This document shows positions 1-11,123 of a stretch of 64,000 nucleotides of DNA, piece by piece. Position numbers and translations under genes: made by a program. The notes under the pieces are model-generated. The model saw only the letters and a program-made list of their open reading frames with translations. It was not told the origin of the DNA and did no database searches. The DNA comes from Diploscapter coronatus (Eukaryota; Nematoda; Chromadorea; Rhabditida; Rhabditidae): NCBI GenBank assembly GCA_964036155.1, contig OZ038422.1:12485201-12549200 (forward strand), given 5' to 3'. Position 1 is the first letter of the stretch, and every line of letters starts with the position of its first letter.

Positions 1-330
1 CTTCTAATTAATATCCCTTTAGGGCTGATTTCTCAGAACCTTACTTTAACAATGTAAATATTGTACATTATTTCGATATTCTTATCAGCGAATAGCATAC
101 CATAACTTTTCGATAAAACTAACGAAATGTAATTATTAGGAACTCGTTCTGTCTTAATTTAGATTATTGCCTCTCAATTATCTGTCAATTTTATATTTAT
201 TCAAACAAATATTGTCAATTGCTAAGAACTATTGTGAATAAATATGGAATTTAAATAATCTAGTTGGCATAACTTTCTTTATCAAATCAATTAATAAAAC
301 AAATCCTGCTAAAGCTTGATTACTTAAAAC

Positions 331-383
331 CAGGGATGGCCGGAAATGGGTTTTAGGTAAACGGAAATATCCGGCCATCGCTG
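331..383. mobile_element. hAT-like micro-MITE, decayed
   Basis: A 53-bp palindrome starts CAGGGATGGCCGG and ends with the near-complement CCGGCCATCGCTG. The CAGGG terminus and size match the better-preserved micro-MITEs at 4312, 14124, 47225 and 49003. No 8-bp target duplication is visible here (flanks CTTAAAAC and TTTCCCGC), so assignment rests on the termini alone. Confidence 0.45.
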
Positions 384-1269
384 TTTCCCGCCAAAAATTG
401 CATATTCAAAAATGTAATCCTAGCTTTTTCACCTGATGAGCACATAAGTCTTCAGGATATGGCTAAATCTAACCTTAGTATTTTTCAATTGTTTATTTGT
501 TTACGCGTTTGTGTGCGCACGTTTATATGTGGCGATGTGATAGTCCGTTTTGGATGAGATTTTTGCGTTGGGTAGAGAATTTTCATGCAGTGTGCAATAT
601 ATAGATTTTATTGAAGTCAAAATTGAACAAGGCTGTCTCTATCTTTGAAATTCTTTATCTTTGAGGGCTTTTGGGGACTTTATCTTTGTCTTTGACTTTA
701 GGATTTTGAAAGTGAATTTTTGTTCTGATACAAAATTATCAATTTACTGTTATTCTAAAAACGGATAAATGAAAGAGTAGATCAGTTCATTTCTGTTAAT
801 TGGTGGAGCATCGGTCATTTCTCCTCGTGTATTCATTGCTGCTTGCGGCTGATTTGAATGTGTTATGGTTGGTAATGACGATGCTAAGCGTGGCTATTTA
901 TACTCCTCTCGACACTGCCTAATTTGTCGTATTTCAATTTTTCTAACTAATTTTGAGAGTGATAGATTTGCCGGACGGCTACAATAGTATCCTTTTCTTG
1001 TAGAAAATTCGAAGCGAAATTTTGTCTTAATTTAGTATTTACGAATTTTGCTCATCTAAATGTCAATATTTACCAAAATTGAAAGAAAAAACGTAACTTA
1101 TGAAATATCATACATCCGAAAGTTTGAGAAATGGGGCGGATTTAAAAAATATGTATAAAGAACTAGCTTAATTTCGATTTTCCAGCATTCTCACACTTAA
1201 ACAATTTTCCTTTCATCGCAATACTTCATCAATTCGCCAGCTGTCGTCACAAGGATGAGCTAAATTAAA

Positions 1270-3258
1270 ATTTCTCTGAAAGGTTCAAATTCCTAAATTC
1301 TAAACCTAGGACAGAGTATCTATTTAGAGGTTCAACCAAGAGATGTCCAACTGAAAATGTCTTTCCTATCTGATTGTTAGTACATTCTACATGAAACTCA
1401 CAATTTCAAGAGTTCTTCCAATTTTCTTCTTGCACATTACATACTTTTTGGAAAATGCATTCACCGAGGGCAAACTTTCCTAAGTAGTCCGGACGCCTAA
1501 TTCGGATCATTCATTTATGACAGATTTGAGTCGACTTCTACTCCTATTCTAGCCAATTTTCGTCAATTACAGCATGTATTTTATGCCAATTTTTCCGTGC
1601 TGATTCTATTTTTCATTACTCTGTTTTTTATACATGTTTATGGATTTTTATTTTTTATTCAATAAACGTCTCCTTTTCAAACAGGCATCGGGGAGGTAAT
1701 CGACGACGATATATTTAGGAAGGAATGAAAGCCGAATAGAGACTGGCAAGAAAAGAGAAGAAAATCTCTTCATATCCCATACTATTTCATCTTTCTTCGA
1801 ACTGTTAAGGCTAAATCTTTCTTCTCTATTCCTTATCTGTCAGAAGAACCTGTCTGTCGGTCTGATTAATCTGTCTCTCTTATGGTCACCTCTGACGAAA
1901 TCAAGAAATCGAGGACTATCATCGCAGTTTCATTTCGATTCTGGGAGGCATGCAATGCTTGGATATAAGAGAATAAGGAGATAACTCTCTCTTAATTCAA
2001 CGCTATTTCTTCGTCTAACTGATAAGAACTGAATATCTTTGGCCTCTCTTGGCTGAGGAGCCTGTTTTCGGTCGGCTAACTTTTTCTCTGACAAGCATTA
2101 TCAGCTGCTGACGAAGTCGCCAGAAGCAGTTACGGCGATGGACTTCGAAAGGGATAGTGAGAGAGTGGGAATTTTGGAGAAAATATAAGAAAAAACTCTC
2201 ATCTCCTTTCTATTTCTCTCACTATCTCTCTATAATCACTAAATATTTTTATTGCTGCTTCTAGACTGTTTGCTAGTTTTTTTCTAATGACAGTGAGAAC
2301 CTGACAACCGTGAAAAAACTGAAAAATCGTACTTCTAATAACTTTCAAATTTATTTCAACAGGAAATAGAAAAGTGAAAACAATGTTAGGTATTCTAAGC
2401 TAAAGAATGATTATCGTATTCCTTCTAATTGAAGGGCATATTCTTTTATTTTTCAACCTCTTATTTTAGAAAATTGAATTTTTCAAACCACCATAACTGA
2501 TCATCTAATGATCGTAATCACTTCAAACTCTCTAAAGAATATTATAAAACACTTCTTGAGATGATTGAGCTGGGCAATGTATAGATTTATCGTTTTGATA
2601 TTTGAGGATGGACTTCTATCATAAGTTTTACGGTATTTGAAGAATAGTCAGTTCGTCCTTCAGCACAACCAAAATATGACTTCTCTCACAATCAACCGTT
2701 TTGTGTTTTATTCAGAGTCGACCGAGATTGAGAGTTGGAGTTCTGTTCCGAAAATTTTCAAAATTTGATTTCGTTATAGCTCTGATGCAAACGCTCAATG
2801 CCAGTTAGAGAGCATTGGAAAAAAGATGACGGAGAGATATCAACGAGGGTTTCTTTATCGGCTATCAGAATGGAAGCCATCATCAGATGACCGATTGGGG
2901 AGAGATTTATAAAAGAAATAGAGAGGGATTTTGTCTGCATGCCTCTTCACAAGGGGTTTATCTCAGCCAGATTTATTTCACTGTACTTCAGCATATCATG
3001 GTGATGAGAGGGCATTGAAGTCCGGTTAGAGATAGTCTGACTATGAGAAGGAGAAAAATCCACCGGCTAATGAAGAAAAGAAAAATGAACCAGAACAACT
3101 AAGGCCGATGGCGCGGGCCAGTTGAATGCTTTAGGATGAATGTCAAATTGGAGGGATTTTTTCTTATATTTATATATTTAAAGGGCACAATTGATTTCCC
3201 GAATGTGGAGACAAAGTCATAACCCTTAAACTGGATGAAAGAGTTGTTCTTTGGAATT
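1270..3258 (+). repeat. Left arm of a 5.2-kb foldback
   Basis: About 2 kb that reappears as its reverse complement at 4472-6495. Identity is high by eye (roughly 95 percent) with small indels. No open reading frame in the arm resembles a transposase; the longest are about 60 codons. Inside the arm, purine-rich GAGA and pyrimidine-rich TCTC blocks recur every 200-300 bp, which suggests degenerate tandem units. No obvious target-site duplication was found at the outer ends. It could be a foldback-type non-autonomous DNA transposon, a very large MITE, or an inverted duplication of a repeat. Confidence 0.85.
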
Positions 3259-3961
3259 TTAGTACAGAAAATCGTTTGAAAGATGAATCAGTCTGACCTG
3301 AAATATGAGTGTCTGAAAGCGACGATGCGAGGTTCACTTTTTGCAGGCAATTTTTCGTCAAAAACTAATTGCACCCTGTCTTCGCATATGAAAGAGAAAG
3401 GGGATTTCAAAGAGAGCAACGCCTTATAAGACGTTTTGTTTCAGAGTTTTCCTAGATTATTCTGACTGATAAATACTTTCTTCGTGCTAATGGCAAAAGC
3501 CACCCCCCACTTTGCAACTTGATCACATAGTATCACAACAAATTGAACGTAAATTCGCATTTAAGCACATTGTTTATAAGGGATTTCATAAATCCGCTTG
3601 TATCTGACTGTATCCGAAGATTTTATATTTTTCTTTTACCAAAACATAAAGCAGACAAAAATACATCTTTTAATCGACGAGGAGAAATGAAGAAGACCTA
3701 AGCATACAAGAATGTCTTACACATTTCACTGTATCACTGTACGATTTGACAGGCTCGCGTCACGTTTCGTGAGCATGTTCAGAAGCAAAAATGTTCTCTA
3801 CTAGCACATTTAATAATTAGAAAAAAATAAATATAAGATTACTTCATAAAATTTCTAGATTTTTGAAATTTTTAACGAAGAATCACTTTTTGATCTTGTC
3901 TTCACGAAAGGGACGGAACTTGCGTTCTCTGCTTATATTAAATTACAGTCTCGATTTGTTC

Positions 3962-4480
3962 GATACAGGTTAAGGGCCATTCCACGAATAAACAACAACT
4001 TCCAAAGGGGTCCGGACAATGGCAAAATTTTCACAAATCCGAACAAAATCCATATGGGTGGTACACCCATGGACCCTAATCATAAAAATGGGGAGACCAG
4101 GTCCCCTCCCCAAAAGTAGGCGGGGCTAGGTGGGGATCAAAGTTGGGAGTTTTGACGATTTGACTATAAACAGAAGGTACAAAGAAAACTTTTGCCATAA
4201 AAGATTTTCGAAAAATTTAAGAAGGATGAACATGGCCATGGAATGTACTTTCTAGAAATATATAGACTTTAGGGGGTCAGCCACTTTCTGAGTGCGGGAG
4301 GGGGTCCCAAACAGGGCCGGGCGGAATTTGGAATTTTGCTTTTCGGAATTCGGAATGATTCTTATTTTTCGGAATTCGGAAGTCGGAATTCGGAATTCCG
4401 CCCGGCCCTGGTCCCAAAGTCAAAAGTGCCAATTTAAAAAAAGCATTTTTTTCCATAAAATCGCTCTCACTAAAAAATCC
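3962..4480 (+). mobile_element. DR1 repeat copy, interrupted, inside the foldback spacer
   Basis: Starts with the family terminus (TTAAGGGCCATTCCACGAAT), followed by the shared GGTCCGGACAATGGCAAAA block and a GGCGGGGCTAGGTGGGG block. It matches copies near 6561, 12440, 15943 and 20250. It is split by a 99-bp hAT-type MITE (4312-4410). It lies in the loop between the two foldback arms and has no coding capacity. Confidence 0.75.
4312..4410. mobile_element. hAT-type MITE with perfect 8-bp TSD
   Basis: A 99-bp element with inverted ends CAGGGCCGGGCGGAATT and AATTCCGCCCGGCCCTG. It is flanked by an exact 8-bp direct repeat, GTCCCAAA, at 4304-4311 and 4411-4418. The 8-bp duplication and CAGGG end are hallmarks of hAT elements. 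Related DR1 copies at about 6670 and 16280 carry the same target sequence uninterrupted, so they act as paralogous empty sites. Confidence 0.9.
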
Positions 4481-6495
4481 CAAAAAAACTCTTTCATCCA
4501 GTTTAAGGGTTATGACTTTGTCTCCACATTCGGGAAATCACTTGCACCCTTCAAATATAAGAGAAATCCCTCAATTTGGCATTCATCCTAAAGCATTCAA
4601 CTGGCCCGCGCCATCGGCCTTTGTTGTTCTGGTTCATTTTTCTTTTCTTCATTAGCCGGTGGATTTTTCTCCTTCTCATAGTCAGACTATCTCTAACCGG
4701 ACGTCAATGCCCTCTCATCACCATGATATGCTGAAGTACAGTGAAATAAATCTGGCTGAGATAAACCCCTTGTGAAGAGGCATGCAGAAAAAATCTCTTT
4801 CTATTTCTTTTTTTTCTTTTATAAGTCTCTCCCCAATCGGTCATCTGATGGTGGCTTCCATGCTGATAGCCGATTAAAAGACTCGTTGCTGTCTCTCCGT
4901 CGTCTTTTTTCCAATTCTCTCTAACTGACACTGAGCGCTTGCATCAGAGCTATAACGAAATCAAATTTTGAAAATTTTCGGAACAGAATTCCAACTCTCA
5001 ATCTCGGTCAACTCTGAATAAAACACAAAACGGTTGATTGTGAGAGAAGTCATATTTTGGTTGTGCTGAAGGACGAACTGACTATTCTTCAAATACCGTA
5101 AAACTTATGATAGAAGTCCATCCTCAAATATCAAAACGATAAATCTATACATTGCTCAACTCAATCATCTCAAGAAGTGTTTTATGATATTCTTTAGAGA
5201 GTTTGAAGTGGATTTAGTTTTGATTTGAAGTGATTACGATCATTAGATGATCAGTTATGGTGGTTTGAAAAATTCAATTTTCTAAAATAAGAGGTTGAAA
5301 AATAAAAGAATATGCCCTTCAATTAGAAGGAATACGATAATCATTCTTTAGCTTAGAATACCTATCATTGTTTTAATTTTTCTATTTCCTATTGAAATAA
5401 ATTTGAAAGTTATTAGAAGTACGATTTTTCAGTTTTTTCACGGTTGTCAGGTTCTCACTGTCATTAGAAAAAAACTAGCAAACAGTCTAGAAGCAGCAAT
5501 AAAAATATTTAGTGATTATAGAGAGATAGTGAGAGAAATAGAAAGGAGATGAGAGTTTTTTCTTATATTTTCTCCAAAATTCCCACTCTCTCACTATCCC
5601 TTTCGAAGTCCATCGCCGTAACTGCTTCTGGCGACTTCGTCAGCAGCTGATAATGCTTGTCAGAGAAAAAGTTAGCCGACCGAAAACAGGCTCCTCAGCC
5701 AAGAGAGGCCAAAGATATTCAGTTCTTATCAGTTAGACGAAGAAATAGCGTTGAATTAAGAGAGAGTTATCTCCTTATTCTCTTATATCCAAGCATTGCA
5801 TGCCTCCCAGAATCGAAATGAAACTGCGATGATAGTCCTCGATTTCTTGATTTCGTCAGAGGTGACCATAAGAGAGACAGATTAATCAGACCGACGGACA
5901 GGTTCTTCTGAAAGATAAGGAATAGAGAAGAAAGATTTAGCCTTAACAGTTCGAAGAAAGATGAAATAGTATGGGATATGAAGAGATTTGCTTCTTTTTT
6001 CTTGTCTGTATCTCTCCTCTTATTCGGCTTTCATACCTTCCTAAATATATCGTCGTCGATTACCCCCGATGCTTCTCTTTGAAAAGGAGACGCTTATCGA
6101 ATAAAAAATAAAAAACCCTCAAGCAGTTTCAAAGACAGAATAATGACAAATAGAATCAGTACGGAAGAAAATTGGCATAAAAATACATGCTGTAATTGAC
6201 GAAAATTGACTAGAGTAGAAGTAGAAGTCGACTCAAATCTGTCATAAATGAATGATCCGAATTAGGCGTCCGAACTACTTCGGAAAGTTTGCCCTCGGTG
6301 AATGCATTTTCCAAAAAGTATGTAATATGTAAGAAGAAAATTGGAAGAACTCTTGAAATTGTGAGTTTCATGTAGAATGCACTAACAATAAGATAGGAAA
6401 GACATTTTCAGCTGGACATCTCTTGGTTGAACCTCTAAATAGATATCCTGTCTAGGTTTAGAGTTTAGGAATTTAAGACAGGATCTTTGAGAGAT
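4472..6495 (-). repeat. Right arm of the 5.2-kb foldback
   Basis: Reverse complement of 1270-3258. The inner boundary is near the block that reads CCCGAATGTGGAGACAAAG on the arm strand; the outer boundary is near TTTAGGAATTTAAGACAGG. The spacer between arms (3259-4471) holds unique AT-rich sequence and the DR1 copy. See the left arm for interpretation. Confidence 0.85.
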
Positions 6496-6560
6496 TCAGC
6501 CGGGGAACGGTCATTGCGCACAATTTTTTTTTTGTGTGCAATGGCATGCACCCCAAAGAA

Positions 6561-7202
6561 AACTTTTGCCATAAAAGATTTTCGAAAAATTTAAAAAGGA
6601 TGAACATGGCCATGGGATGTATTTTCTAAAAATATATAGACTTTAGGGGATCAACCACTTGTTTGGGGCTGGAGGGGGTCCCAGAGTCAAAAGTACCAAA
6701 AATAGCAGTTTCAAAACATCCATATTTTGCATAAAATCGCCCCTACTGAAACATTATATGGGTATTTAGCAAAATTTTATTTCATATTTAGATTCTCCAG
6801 GTAAAATTACACTAAAATCAGTCATAAAATCGATAAGCTAGGTATGACACCAATAGCATTACTATTGCATAAAAGTTGGTGACCCAAAAATCGAAACTTC
6901 AATTTGAGGGTTAGACCCCACAATATGTATACCAATCGATAGAGCTCATCAAACTGAGCAACCTTTGTGAAGACACCTCATGGTTATCTATTATGGTATG
7001 TGTGGTATGGAAGTTTGAATGGGTCAGACCCACACAATTTTTTTTTAAACTCATAACTTTTCGAAGATCTTTTATAGCAAAAAACTTTTCTTTGTATCTC
7101 CTGTTTACAGTCAAATCGTCAAAACTCCCAACTTTGACCCCCACCTAGCCCCGCCCACCTTTTATATTTTGTTCTGGTTACTCAGATAATGCGTCTTAAT
7201 AA
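6561..7202. mobile_element. DR1 repeat copy with internal region and right terminus
   Basis: Shares about 480 bp of internal sequence with 16160-16625, including a CACCTCATGGTTATCTATTA block. It ends at 7202 with the inverted terminus TGCGTCTTAA, the complement of the TTAAGACGCA seen at 15943. The left end is truncated next to the foldback. Comparing copies suggests a full-length element of roughly 0.9 kb with terminal inverted repeats of about 250 bp and no transposase. Confidence 0.75.
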
Positions 7203-10200
7203 ATATTAAAAAGAGTATTTATTTCAACTACAATTATCTCTCATCACTTTTGGATATCTTCGAGTTGTCTGTATCATGTGCATTGAAATTAAATTATTAT
7301 TTCACATTTTATTGAGTCAAACAAGTGATGATAGGAGTGCTTACACATGCATGAATAAGGCGTTTCAAGTTAGCTCTCTTTGCGAAATACTATGATTCTC
7401 GTCTTGTCATTCATTTGCAGTTTGAATTTTAAGAAAGTAATGCATGCATGCCCAGCTTCACCTGTCAATACTCGTCCCAAAAATAAAATCAAATTGATCT
7501 GGCTCCTCTGAAGAGTGTTAAGCAACTTTATTAATGAACAATAGCTTTCGATTTGTTATCATTTCAACTTTTTGATAAAAATAAATATTTATTATTTGTA
7601 CAGTTTTCATTTGAAAAATGAGATATAAAATAAGAAGGATAATCAAGGGCATGTCGCGGTAAGCCGTTCGTCCGTTTCGCAGGCATAGGAATAAGGAATA
7701 CTGTTGCACTAAATATTGAATATGATTTTAGGAAATTTTTTATAGGGTGTGATAGTTTCTGAACTATTTTCATGTGTCTTTAATAATCGAAAATGATATT
7801 TCTTTAAGAATTTAAACGAATCTAATATCGGATCAAATCTCCCAAATCTGATCATACATATTTTTTCTTGTCTTCCATTTTCTAGCTATTTTTAACTAAA
7901 ATATTTCATACCGTAAAACCTGTAATAGATGCCTTGGGGTTTTTAATTTTCAACCTCTCAAAAATTAAAAAAAAAATTCTATTAGAGAATTTACGGCATT
8001 CGTATTTTCACAGATTAGACTTAATCTTACAGAAACGTCGGCCCATAATCCATAAGATTCATAGTCCTAAAATATTCATTATAAAACGTGCATTTGGGTT
8101 GTTAATTTCTGAATTTAATGACATTTAATTCGTTTTTCCTTGATCTAAGTCAACTTCAAAATCTTTTATAAGTAGAGAAGCCAAGTACATTTTAGGAAAT
8201 AGATGATCACGGTAATTCATCAAAATAGCACTATTACAAACTCTCAACAAAACAAAATAATTTTAGATTTTCGAAAATGATCCACTCGGTATAAATTAAT
8301 TCATTTTTGTGCAGCGATATTTTCTTTTATAAAAGGTAAACATTAAAATGGATTAAAATATGACTCACATAACCACAATTTCCCCTGCCATCTGAAGCAA
8401 TTTAGTAAAGAGCATCGGAAAATTGAAGAACTGATTTTCATAAACGCACTACTATAGAATATAGAGATTTGGTATTTGTGCATTTGTGAAAATCAAATTC
8501 TTCTTCCATTGCGATTGACTAAATTTCTTACGCGGATATCTAAATATAATTAATAATTATCCACTAGTTGAAAATTCAATAATTCATTATATCTTGTTCT
8601 TTTTATATGTATTCGAAACTTGGATTTATGAGTGATCATGACTTGTGCTGACGCGTGCGAATGTTCGAGATTCGTCGCGATCGCCACACGAGAATCTTGA
8701 TCAGGCCTTAACATTCGCTGACATCAGCACGAGCCACACCCACTGTTCCAATCCAGATCTCTAGAGTCGAAGGTACTCTTGCTATAGATTTTTGATTCAA
8801 TTTCCAATTAAAATCATGGTTACAGCGAAACTTTTTGTTTACTTACCCAGTACTCCAAAAGGTGCATGCATATTCTACTCCATCACTGTTTTCCACCCTC
8901 TTTCCCTAAATTTTTTATAGCTAAAAATACAGAGCGATGAAAAGTATCAAAACAAATATCCTTGAACTAATCATAGTAGGCAATCTGGAAATGTAGAACG
9001 AGAAATCATAGGAACATACGAAATAATATGGTAAAAGATGCTCTAGCCTGCCTTCCTCTCTCCTAATCCTTTACTATTTTCATATGTTTCTATTGTCCTA
9101 CTTTCAAAATTGCCTATAAGTAGAATGATGACTCACAGTAAGGTCTCCTGCGATTTGATGTATATCAATCCAAGGGACGAAGGAGAAGACGGTGTTCTTC
9201 GTTCTCACTGGAAAAAAGAGAAAATCAATAGATGATTTTAATTATCCTGTTTATCTTTTAATAAAATTTAGTAAGAAATTTTGGCCAATTTCGACATAAT
9301 TTTAATGAGTTTTACGTTAAACTACATCTTTTAACAAATAGTAAGCGGAATTTATTGTCCTAAAAATTCGGGAAGACTGCAGCAGGAAAGGCTCGCTTTA
9401 CAAAGATGGTCATAGCTTTACTTAGAATAGATCGTTTTCGGAGATCTAAAAAGTTTTGAGATCAGCATGACTTTGATGATCAGACTGATATCAAATTTCA
9501 ATGTTAAAATCAATGTTGAAAATTGATTTGGCCTCTCTAACCATTAGCTTCCTTTGTGAGTAGTCTTATTAATGCTGTAAGATGAAAAAAACACGCAATT
9601 TAGAAGTCGAATGTTTTAAATTAATTAATACATTAATAGGTTCTCATGAAATTCCTTACCGCTAGCCTTCGACGGCCGCGAAGCGGCCGCCAGGGCTTAG
9701 TCGAATTTCAATTTTAATCCAATTGAAAATGTTATTTGAATTATTACAAAGTTGATTTTAATTTTGACTATTTGAATTTGGATTGTGAATTAAAATTTCA
9801 ATCTTGATTTTTAAGTCGAACTCGCTTTTTAATTTGAAATATCCATGAAATGTTTATCCAAAAATTTGAACACCTTTAAATTAGCATAATATTGGTATTT
9901 AGATATGTAAATTAGGCAGAAAAAAAACTGAATTATGTAAAATGAACATAAAATAAACATTTGGCAAAAGCTATGAATATTGATCTTTCGGTCCATTATT
10001 CATTTTATCTCAACCATAGAACTTATTTGGTTTCATTGAATCTCTAATTCTACCTCGACTCTAATGATAATGACCAATTCTTTGTCAAGCCTTTGCCATT
10101 ATACATTTTGAATATACGATAAATTGATCATTTTATTATATCTGCATTTGGGGTTCCCATTCTCATTGATACCATTTTCCACTATCTGGAGATCACCTTT

Positions 10201-11070
10201 CAAGGCCAAAATATGTCGACTAATGGATAACGACTACCCATTATTTTATTTTTCATCAGAGAAGAAACTAACGGTAAAGTAAAAAATTAGCATTTATGCT
10301 AACTAAAAAATCAAATCGCGATAAAAACTACGTTGCACACGGGTCACGATTATCTTTCAAATCATCTGTGGGTTTCCTTGCTCACAATCAGGTATCGAGA
10401 TCTAAGCTCAGATACTCAGCAATTTTACCAAAAAGAAAAGATGCCAGATTCGGATGCTCCGTACTTGGTTATCCTACTTTACCATACTTTATCAGCCTTA
10501 GTCACTTGACAATCAAATTCTAAGAATAGCAGGCGTGCTCTGTTCATATGTAAATATCCACAATTGTGTAGTTCAAAAGTGAAAATAAACTTCAGATTCA
10601 GATCCCCTGTGCTTGATGTCCTTTTCCACCATTTTCTCATTTACACATCAAAAATAGATTTTATCATTAAAAGCTTCAGTGAATAATTCTTGCAAAAGTA
10701 ATTCCATGTTATTTTGGGGGTAACAGAACTCGTAACACTACCCACATCACCTTTTACAACTAAACTCTTGCCACTGAGAGCCAGGAATCACACCACCCTC
10801 CTGCGGGAATATGCTCTTATTCCTGGTCAAACTCGATGATTCACTGGACCTTCTCTTCCCTTTTCTTTTTGTTTGCTCTCTCCATGTCACATGCTATTTC
10901 TCTTTCCTGACTTTATACAGGGGAAACCACATTTTTGGGTAAAAGTACCCATTTCCTGAACCAAAATCAATCGGGTTTTTTTACATTGCACATCATAGGA
11001 AAATTTCGCATCTGTTGGTGCAAACCCCATCTCAATTGGATAATCACATCTCTAGATATAAGCGTGCACA
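7203..11070. other. AT-rich non-coding stretch
   Basis: No gene could be supported over nearly 4 kb. The open frames are short, low in codon structure and lack conserved motifs. The only structured items are the hairpin at 8645-8730 and a short GC-rich inverted motif at about 9672-9693 (CGGCCGC, GAA loop, GCGGCCG) followed by a CAGGG sequence whose partner end I could not find. Confidence 0.6.
8645..8730. repeat. Short GC-rich foldback hairpin
   Basis: The arms GTGCTGA...GCGAATGTT...GAGATTCGT and their complements (ACGAGAATCTT...AACATTCGC...TCAGCAC) fold into a hairpin with an internal bulge. It is GC-rich within AT-rich surroundings. It does not carry CAGGG ends. It may be a remnant foldback element or a transcribed hairpin; nothing in sequence decides. 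Confidence 0.5.
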
Positions 11071-11072
11071 AA

Positions 11073-11075
<3 letters not shown>

Positions 11076-11112
<37 letters not shown>
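11076..11112. repeat. (CA)n microsatellite
   Basis: An uninterrupted run of CA dinucleotides, about 18 units. It sits 12 bp beyond the stop codon of the minus-strand lectin gene, at the point where that gene's second lectin domain breaks off. Confidence 0.95.
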
Positions 11113-11114
<2 letters not shown>

Positions 11115-11123
11115 ACAAAAATA

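Noticed and set aside
9672..9712. NotI-like GC-rich inverted motif followed by CAGGGCTTAGTCG
   Set aside because: Considered as vector contamination or a hAT end. There is no further vector-like sequence and no matching right end or 8-bp duplication, so neither is supported.
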